Shown here one piece after another: positions 13,826-18,540 of a DNA stretch of 18,540 bases (its first letter is position 1; the number at the start of each line of letters is the position of its first letter). The notes under the pieces are model-generated. The model had not been told where the DNA came from. It did not search any database and saw nothing but the letters and a program-made list of their open reading frames with translations. A program made the translations under genes and the position numbers. This DNA comes from an uncultured Oscillospiraceae bacterium (GTDB taxonomy: Bacteria > Bacillota > Clostridia > Oscillospirales > Oscillospiraceae): the NCBI GenBank assembly GCA_910579965.1, contig CAJTWF010000043.1:1-18540 (forward strand). The letters run 5' to 3'.

Positions 13826-15319
13826 ATGGCTGAAAAGAACAGCGTACCGGAGCAGCAGGATATCAGCGAGATCCTCCGGGTCCGCCGGGAGAAGCTGTCC
13901 GCCCTCCAGAGCGAGGGGCGGGATCCCTTTCAGGAGACAAAATTCACGGTGAGCCACCACACCCAGGAGATCAAGGATCAGTTTGATGCCCTGGAGGGGA
14001 CGGAGGTGACCATCGCCGGCCGGCTGATGAGCAAGCGGGGCATGGGCAAGGTGAGCTTCTGTGATCTGCAGGACAAGTCCGGCCGGATCCAGCTCTATGC
14101 CCGGAAGGACGAGATGGACGAGGAGGAGTACAACCGCTTCAAGAAGTTTGACATTGGGGATATCGTGGGCGTAAGGGGCGAGGTGTTCCGTACTCAGCGC
14201 GGGGAGATGAGCGTGCGCGGCAGAGCCATCACCCTGCTGAGCAAGTCCCTGCTGCCCCTGCCGGAAAAGTTCCACGGCCTGACAGACAAGGAGACCCGCT
14301 ACCGCCAGCGGTACGTGGATCTGATTGTCAACCCGGAGGTGCGCAGGAATTTCGAGGTCCGCAGCGCCTTTGTCAAGTACCTGCGCCAGTTTCTGGATAA
14401 CCGCGGATACATGGAGGTGGAGACGCCGGTGCTGAACACGATCAGCGGCGGAGCCACCGCCCGGCCCTTCATCACCCACCACAACACCCTGGATATTGAC
14501 ATGTACATGCGCATCGCCACAGAGCTGCCTCTCAAGCGGCTGATCGTGGGCGGTATGGAGCGGGTCTATGAGGTGGGCCGCATTTTCCGCAACGAGGGCA
14601 TGGACACCCGGCACAACCCGGAGTTCACCACCGTGGAGCTCTACGAGGCCTACGCGGACTTCAACGACATGATGGATCTGTTTGAGGCTCTGCTCAGCGG
14701 CGCAGCCAAGGAGATCTGCGGCGGCTACCAGCTCCAGTGGCAGGGGGAGGAGATCGATCTGACCCCCGGCTGGCCCCGGCTGACCATGGCGGAGGCAGTC
14801 AAGCAGCACTTGGGTGTAGATTTCATGTCCATCACAGACGACAATGAGGCCGTGGCCGCCGCCAAGGGCGCTGGGGTGGATATGGACGGCGTGGAGCCCA
14901 CCTGGGGCCACGCTCTCTACGAGTGCTTTGACCAGAAGGTGGAGAGACAGCTGATCCAGCCCACCTTTATCACCATGCACCCGGTAGACGTGTCCCCCCT
15001 GGCCAAGCGCTCCCCCAGGGATCCCCGGGTAACGGAGCGGTTTGAGCTCTTCATCTGCCGCAGCGAGATGGGCAACGCCTTCTCGGAGCTCAACGACCCC
15101 ATCGACCAGCGCCAGCGCTTCCAGAAGGAGGTGGAGGCCCGTGCCAAGGGCGACGACGAGGCTGGCATGATGGACGAGGATTTCCTCACCGCCCTGGAGT
15201 ACGGCATGCCCCCCACCGGCGGCCTGGGCATCGGCATCGACCGATGCGTCATGCTGCTGACGGGAAGCGACTCCATCCGTGATGTCATCCTGTTCCCCAC
15301 GATGAAGCCGCTGGATTAA
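13826..15319 (+). CDS. lysS: Lysyl-tRNA synthetase, class II
   Basis: Charges tRNA-Lys with lysine using ATP in the cytoplasm. The 497-residue protein has the usual class II length. Residues about 60-145 are the OB-fold anticodon-binding domain ('VTIAGRLMSKRGMGKVSF'). The catalytic core follows: 'RYRQRYVDLIVNPEVRR' (158-174), motif 1 around 'GYMEVETPVL' (194-203), motif 2 'RIFRNEGMDTRHNPEFT' (252-268) with 'ELYEAY', and motif 3 'GLGIGIDRCVMLLT' near the C-terminus (466-479). ATG 13826 has AGAGGAG 9-11 nt upstream. All catalytic motifs look intact. It is transcribed with greA and terminated about 140 nt downstream. Confidence 0.98.
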   Translation: MAEKNSVPEQQDISEILRVRREKLSALQSEGRDPFQETKFTVSHHTQEIKDQFDALEGTEVTIAGRLMSKRGMGKVSFCDLQDKSGRIQLYARKDEMDEEEYNRFKKFDIGDIVGVRGEVFRTQRGEMSVRGRAITLLSKSLLPLPEKFHGLTDKETRYRQRYVDLIVNPEVRRNFEVRSAFVKYLRQFLDNRGYMEVETPVLNTISGGATARPFITHHNTLDIDMYMRIATELPLKRLIVGGMERVYEVGRIFRNEGMDTRHNPEFTTVELYEAYADFNDMMDLFEALLSGAAKEICGGYQLQWQGEEIDLTPGWPRLTMAEAVKQHLGVDFMSITDDNEAVAAAKGAGVDMDGVEPTWGHALYECFDQKVERQLIQPTFITMHPVDVSPLAKRSPRDPRVTERFELFICRSEMGNAFSELNDPIDQRQRFQKEVEARAKGDDEAGMMDEDFLTALEYGMPPTGGLGIGIDRCVMLLTGSDSIRDVILFPTMKPLD

Positions 15320-15414
15320 AAATCAGCATCAGAAATTTGCAAAACGAACCGTATAGCTGAAATATCCGGTGTAAATGCAGTGATTTGTTATGAAGCCGGA
15401 AATGCACATTTGGA

Positions 15415-15436
15415 TTTTACGACAGTTTTACGACAA
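15415..15436 (+). repeat. Tandem 11-bp repeat downstream of lysS
   Basis: TTTTACGACAG (15415-15425) is followed directly by TTTTACGACAA (15426-15436), differing only at the last base. It lies just before the accessory region, between lysS and the terminator hairpin. It could be a recombinase arm-type site or a remnant of a mobile-element end; nothing else in the window confirms this. Confidence 0.5.
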
Positions 15437-15452
15437 ACGAAAAGGATTTGGT

Positions 15453-15521
15453 ATGGCAAAAGAAGTACCAGCCTCATGGCTGGTACTTCTTACTATTTTT
15501 AGATGGGAGCAATCTACATGA
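15453..15521 (+). CDS. Tiny ORF overlapping the terminator hairpin, possible leader peptide
   Basis: A 22-codon frame starts at ATG 15453 with AAAGGA 6 nt upstream and reads straight through the terminator stem-loop at 15460-15491. It ends in a TGA that overlaps the ATG of the next gene (ATGA at 15518-15521). The peptide is partly hydrophobic ('VPASWLVLLTIF'). Coupling and ribosome passage through the hairpin could control the downstream DUF5348-type gene. It may equally be a chance frame; no homologue is known to me. Confidence 0.3.
   Translation: MAKEVPASWLVLLTIFRWEQST
15460..15500 (+). terminator. Intrinsic terminator downstream of lysS
   Basis: A perfect 14-bp stem (15460-15473 with 15478-15491) closes a TCAT loop and is followed by ACTATTTTT (15492-15500). 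It should end the greA-lysS transcript, although it sits 140 nt after the lysS stop and may instead belong to the inserted accessory DNA. Confidence 0.8.
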
Positions 15522-15739
15522 GAGAAGGAATTTTGATCCCTGATATGCAGAGTGGGCGTGCCGATATCCGTTTCAACAGTGACGACTGCTACGGCGGTCT
15601 CCACTGCGGCACAACGATGGACATTTGGCTCAACGAGCGGTGGGTGCCCACCCACATTGAGATGGATAGTTGCGGCTGGTTCCTGGTAGGAGTCCAGGTT
15701 GAGACACTGTGGGGGCAGAAGGTGCGCATACCGCGGTGA
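15518..15739 (+). CDS. DUF5348-type mobile-element protein
   Basis: A 73-residue protein with the pattern I associate with DUF5348, small proteins of unknown function common in integrative elements of Firmicutes: 'MREGILIPDMQSGRADIRF', 'YGGLHCGTTMDIWLNERW', 'PTHIEM' and 'WFLVGVQVETLWGQKVRI'. ATG 15518 has GGGAG 8 nt upstream; the earlier ATG at 15503 lies beside that ribosome site and is less likely. The stop codon abuts, tail to tail, the stop of the truncated SRAP gene on the other strand (TGA/TCA at 15737-15742). It is the clearest mark of mobile DNA here. Confidence 0.7.
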   Translation: MREGILIPDMQSGRADIRFNSDDCYGGLHCGTTMDIWLNERWVPTHIEMDSCGWFLVGVQVETLWGQKVRIPR

Positions 15740-15985
15740 TCAGACAGCGATACGCTCTAAAGCCGGCTGCAAGGCTGTTAACTTTGCGGACGCCATTCCA
15801 GTATCATGGAGCCAAGGCATCGCCTCGTCATTGGTCAGCAGCACCGGCATCCGGTCATGGACATTGATGATGGTATCGTTGGGGGCGGTGGTTAGGACCA
15901 CGAACCGCTCCTCACCCTGGAAAGTATTCCATAATCCGGCCAGATAGAGCCAATCCTGCCCCGGGAGCACGTCCTCGATTGAGAC
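15740..15985 (-). pseudogene. Truncated SRAP (YedK/HMCES-like) gene, C-terminal part only
   Basis: The reading frame encodes about 80 residues matching the C-terminal third of SOS response-associated peptidases, which shield abasic sites in single-stranded DNA by crosslinking through Cys2. Visible hallmarks are 'YLAGLWN', 'RFVVLTTAPND' and 'VHDRMPVLL' (the last with the active-site His). The N-terminal part with the catalytic Cys2 is missing: the frame meets a TGA at 15988-15986, only 18 nt before the first possible start (GTG 15970), and the next gene's stop lies at 15993. The fragment therefore cannot be functional as SRAP. The junction at about 15985-15993 marks a deletion or insertion. 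Confidence 0.8.
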
Positions 15986-15992
15986 TCAACTT

Positions 15993-16454
15993 TTACAGCC
16001 GCTTTACCGGAAAATACATATAACTTTTTCCAGTCTGTGGATCGGTAAAATCATGAACCGCACCAACCAACGGAATATTATGTTCCTTCAGATATTTGAT
16101 TGCTTGGGAAAACGTATCATCTGCCTCACGCTCTACACAGAGATATTCATATCCAGGGACAACCCACTTGGTCCACCCTTCCGGGGCCTCGGCATCATCC
16201 CTACACTCAACTCCTGCAAGATAAAGCCCATTGCGGAAGTCTTCCCATGGAAGAAAGGACCCGGAAAAGTCAGACATTGCTCCCCAAATTCCAATCAGAT
16301 TTCCCTTTTCATCTATTTTAGCTAAATGCTGAACTTCTCCAAAATGAAAGTTTGCATCATCCCATAATCTCTGAATGAACCCAGCCCCATCTGAGGTTGA
16401 TCCCTTTTTCCCAACGACCACAAAGGCTGTCTTTTCTAATCGTTCAATGTTCAT
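15993..16454 (-). CDS. GyrI-like small-molecule-binding domain protein
   Basis: A 153-residue stand-alone effector-binding domain of the GyrI/AraC_E_bind/SOUL-related superfamily. The pattern fits: an N-terminal strand 'TAFVVVGKKGST', a helix with 'IQRLWDDAN', then 'GNLIGIWGAMSDFSG', 'YLAGVECRDDAEAPEGWTKW' (split at residue 91), 'VPGYEYLCVE' and the final 'YMYFPVKRL'. Such proteins bind small hydrophobic or cationic compounds or act as drug-sensing modules; no DNA-binding domain is attached here. ATG 16454 has AAGGTGA 7-8 nt upstream. It follows the GNAT-methyltransferase gene by 59 nt on the same strand and is probably co-transcribed. Substrate unknown. Confidence 0.8.
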   Translation of the reverse strand: MNIERLEKTAFVVVGKKGSTSDGAGFIQRLWDDANFHFGEVQHLAKIDEKGNLIGIWGAMSDFSGSFLPWEDFRNGLYLAGVECRDDAEAPEGWTKWVVPGYEYLCVEREADDTFSQAIKYLKEHNIPLVGAVHDFTDPQTGKSYMYFPVKRL

Positions 16455-16513
16455 TGCAATCTCACCTTCGCTTCCCTATATCTGTTTTTCCGAGTTTTTT
16501 GCTCCAACTTGAT

Positions 16514-18073
16514 TTATCCGACCGTACTGTCAGGCAGCAGCATATCCATACTCCCTTTTTTGAAATCCAGTCGAACAAGTTTTTTCCCATTCGGCAGAGG
16601 ATATTCCAAGGTACCTATATAGCGATACCCGATACCAGACATGCTTTCGCGGAGCATATCTGCATCTATCTGATGATAAACCCGCTTCAGTCCATCAAAA
16701 ACATGCAGGTACGGAGAATCAGAAACCCAGCTGACTCCAGTATTGACTTGGATGACACAGGAAACATATTTCGGCTCCACTTGCTGGACCACCTGCTGAA
16801 AACACCCGCAACCGATATATTCAACCAGCAAATTCGCAATTAGCAGCTCTGCCTTGGGCAGTTTGCCTGAGCACTTATGCAGATCGATGCACAGCAGTTC
16901 CAGTATGTTGCCCAAGTCCTGATATCTTACGGATGTCTCCGACAAATAGGCGGCGTTGATATCTACTCCATATACTTTTTTGATTCCACTGTCTCTAATA
17001 TGCTCAAGGCCGTTCCCACCAGCAATCCCTAAAATCATGGTGCTGGATATAGGCCAAGCTTTAAGCTGTCCTTCAATCAATTTGTTTAGAGCCTGTAATT
17101 GCATAATCGAAGCAAGGGACATATGACTTTCATAATCAGTCAGGGTAATTTCATTCCATGGATTGTTATATACTTCATACTCCGTTTCCTTTTTCCAAAA
17201 GGTCCACTTAACCGCAGGGATATATCCAATTTTTCTATAAAACTCGCTCTCCCCTCCTGACATATGTGTGGCGCCTAATGCTTTCGTTTTTCGATACAAT
17301 TCAGACAGTGCTGCCGCCGCAAGCCCTTTGTGCCGATACTCCGGAATTGTACAAAGAGGTTCCAAATACGCTAGTTTATTTTCCGGCGTCCACCACATCC
17401 CTGCCCAGCAAACATATGCCCCTTCTTCATTCGCAACTGCTACGGACAGATTCTTCGTAGCGTGGGGAGCCACCTCCAGCAAATAGAAATTTTGCTGATA
17501 TTGGTGATTCCATGCCCCTTCCTCTTTCTCGTGATCAAATCCTTTCCAGCAGCATTCTCCAACTTTTGATGTATCTAATTCCTGCGGTCTTACAAAGTGA
17601 AAGCCTTCTGGTAATGGATAATCCAACTTGTTTACAAAATCAAACTGCATATTCCAGCTTTCTGATTCCTGCCTATATCCCAACCGCTTTGCGCTTTCCA
17701 TTAGTTCATCCTGGCCACCAAAAAGGACTAAACGTATGCCTGCTCCTTCGTCTGGCATATTCTTAGCGGCATATTGTATCATCTCTTGTGCCAGTTCCCC
17801 ATATCCCGGCCGCAGGCAAAAGTAAATATCTGTTCGAGGATTCTCATAGAAGCAGAAGGCTACAATACGCCCATCGCTCTCCCATATCCGATTTTTATAG
17901 GAATACGATATGTCCATCCAGTAAGAGAACGACGAATAAGCGTACTCAAAAAACGGGGCTGGTACTCCATTTCTCCAGTCTTTTTCGTATATATCTATTA
18001 AAAACCGATACGCCTTTCCACAATCCGCCAACACACTAAAAGGCCTTGATGTTATTCTTTTATCTTTTTCCAT
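16514..18073 (-). CDS. GNAT acetyltransferase-SAM methyltransferase fusion protein
   Basis: A 519-residue two-part enzyme. Residues 1-140 are a degenerate GNAT-like half. Residues about 150-300 form a GNAT domain with 'LEPLCTIPEYRHKGLAAAAL' split at residue 245; the acetyl-CoA loop R-x-x-G is Arg247-Gly250. 'SEFYRKIGYIP' (276-286) closes it. After a linker (about 305-317) residues 318-519 form a class I SAM-dependent methyltransferase with 'ILGIAGGNGLEHI' (347-359) as motif I and Asp371 in 'YGVDIN' as the ribose-binding acid. ATG 18073 has GAGGGA 7 nt upstream; a TTG at 18094 is less likely. No ribosome site precedes the internal Met318, so it looks like a true fusion. Substrates are unknown. 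Confidence 0.82.
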   Translation of the reverse strand: MEKDKRITSRPFSVLADCGKAYRFLIDIYEKDWRNGVPAPFFEYAYSSFSYWMDISYSYKNRIWESDGRIVAFCFYENPRTDIYFCLRPGYGELAQEMIQYAAKNMPDEGAGIRLVLFGGQDELMESAKRLGYRQESESWNMQFDFVNKLDYPLPEGFHFVRPQELDTSKVGECCWKGFDHEKEEGAWNHQYQQNFYLLEVAPHATKNLSVAVANEEGAYVCWAGMWWTPENKLAYLEPLCTIPEYRHKGLAAAALSELYRKTKALGATHMSGGESEFYRKIGYIPAVKWTFWKKETEYEVYNNPWNEITLTDYESHMSLASIMQLQALNKLIEGQLKAWPISSTMILGIAGGNGLEHIRDSGIKKVYGVDINAAYLSETSVRYQDLGNILELLCIDLHKCSGKLPKAELLIANLLVEYIGCGCFQQVVQQVEPKYVSCVIQVNTGVSWVSDSPYLHVFDGLKRVYHQIDADMLRESMSGIGYRYIGTLEYPLPNGKKLVRLDFKKGSMDMLLPDSTVG

Positions 18074-18167
18074 AAAAGTTCCCTCATAAGGCAAATAATT
18101 CGTTGCACGTTTTCAATCTCTTATTGCGCTGACATAGTTTTTCTGATTGCGTTATCTGAGTTTCCAC

Positions 18168-18476
18168 TTATCCATATGGAATTTCATAAATTGTAGTTCC
18201 CTTTGCTTCAAAGGCGGTAATGGTCTGGTCAGTCACTGGGATAACGCAAAGATGCACACTCTCGCCAATGGCAAAATAGGGATACAACCCGATCCCGTCT
18301 TTATAAAACAATGCAACGGGAATTGAGTCGCTGCTATACCCTTGCTCATTAGGAAAGACATTTTGGTATGCCAATTCATTCAGTTTCGTATATAGTTCAA
18401 CAATTTCGGCATCGTCGAAACTGGGAAATAACACTTTAATAGTATAGAAACAGGTTCGTTCATATAGGTGATACAT
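18168..18476 (-). CDS. Hypothetical protein, possibly the 3' part of a broken gene
   Basis: A 102-residue product of unknown family. It is mixed alpha/beta: a helix 'DAEIVELYTKLNELAYQ' and later strands ('SIPVALFYKDG', 'GLYPYFAIGESVHLCVIPV', 'GTTIYEIPYG'), like the C-terminal domain of a larger protein. ATG 18476 has no ribosome site. The start lies inside the end of another frame that continues off the right edge (stop at 18460). Either two genes overlap and are coupled, or one gene has been split by a frameshift. Confidence 0.5.
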   Translation of the reverse strand: MYHLYERTCFYTIKVLFPSFDDAEIVELYTKLNELAYQNVFPNEQGYSSDSIPVALFYKDGIGLYPYFAIGESVHLCVIPVTDQTITAFEAKGTTIYEIPYG

Positions 18477-18540
18477 CAAAATTCAGCATAATTTCTTGCA
18501 CATAGCTTTCGTCACTTGGAGTAAAGACTGATACTGTAGG
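18460..18540 (-). CDS. Partial ORF at window edge, C-terminus of an unknown protein
   Basis: The minus strand is open from the right edge to a TGA at 18462-18460, giving 26 residues ending 'EIMLNFDVSPI'. The codons look coding-like but nothing identifies the protein. It overlaps the next ORF by 17 nt in a different frame. Only the extreme C-terminus is visible. Confidence 0.35.
   Translation of the reverse strand, partial: PTVSVFTPSDESYVQEIMLNFDVSPI

Larger units (their letters stand above)
15986..18540. other. AT-richer accessory segment, probably horizontally acquired
   Basis: From about 15990 to the right edge the DNA is clearly richer in A and T, with A/T-ending codons, unlike the GC-rich phage cassette, greA and lysS. 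The segment starts exactly at the truncated SRAP gene, so the composition change and a recombination scar coincide. It carries three minus-strand genes plus a partial one. Contrast judged by eye, not by a computed statistic. Confidence 0.65.

Noticed and set aside
13739..14980. 413-codon open frame on the minus strand
   Set aside because: It is antisense to lysS, which has all class II synthetase motifs.
1..18540. CRISPR array, tRNA or rRNA genes, insertion sequences
   Set aside because: No regularly spaced repeats, no tRNA or rRNA-like sequence and no transposase were seen on either strand.

Overview
The window looks like the chromosome of a GC-rich member of the Clostridia. The style (greA directly followed by lysS, strongly GC-biased codons, PBSX-type phage genes) suggests the Oscillospiraceae, in the Flavonifractor/Lawsonibacter/Oscillibacter neighbourhood. 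This placement comes from gene content and base composition only, not from a marker-gene tree.

Region 1 (1-542) has no convincing protein gene. It holds a near-consensus sigma-A promoter firing leftward (about 492-519), a roughly 115-nt transcribed stretch with two hairpins, and a strong intrinsic terminator (about 371-411) on the minus strand. Together these look like a small RNA or attenuator unit. A second leftward promoter candidate lies at 186-214.

Region 2 (543-13093, minus strand) is one tightly packed run of 18 genes, many joined by ATGA or GTGA overlaps. In transcription order they are: small terminase-like protein, large terminase, portal, capsid protease (with a probable scaffold tail), Cys-rich capsid decoration-like protein, major capsid, head-tail connector, head closure, tail terminator-like, sheath, tube, a 249-residue disordered protein in the tape-measure slot, LysM baseplate protein, hub, spike (gpV-like), gpW/gp25-like, gpJ-like and gpI-like. 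This is a complete DNA-packaging head plus a contractile tail. I see no integrase, repressor, replication, lysis or tail-fibre gene, no long tape measure and no tail-assembly chaperone. The small terminase appears to lack its DNA-binding half. The block sits divergently next to the housekeeping pair greA-lysS and shares its GC-rich composition. A domesticated, gene-transfer-agent-like or PBSX-like particle with a very short contractile tail is a serious hypothesis.

Region 3 (13197-15500, plus strand) is greA and lysS under a perfect-consensus sigma-A promoter, closed by a strong intrinsic terminator.

Region 4 (about 15400-18540) is an accessory patchwork. It holds a DUF5348-type mobile-element protein preceded by a tiny overlapping ORF, a truncated SRAP (YedK/HMCES-type) pseudogene, and then a distinctly AT-richer stretch. 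That stretch carries a GyrI-like effector-binding protein, a GNAT-methyltransferase fusion protein and an unidentified small protein that may be part of a broken gene continuing off the right edge. The base-composition change and the truncated gene point to recombination and horizontal acquisition downstream of lysS.
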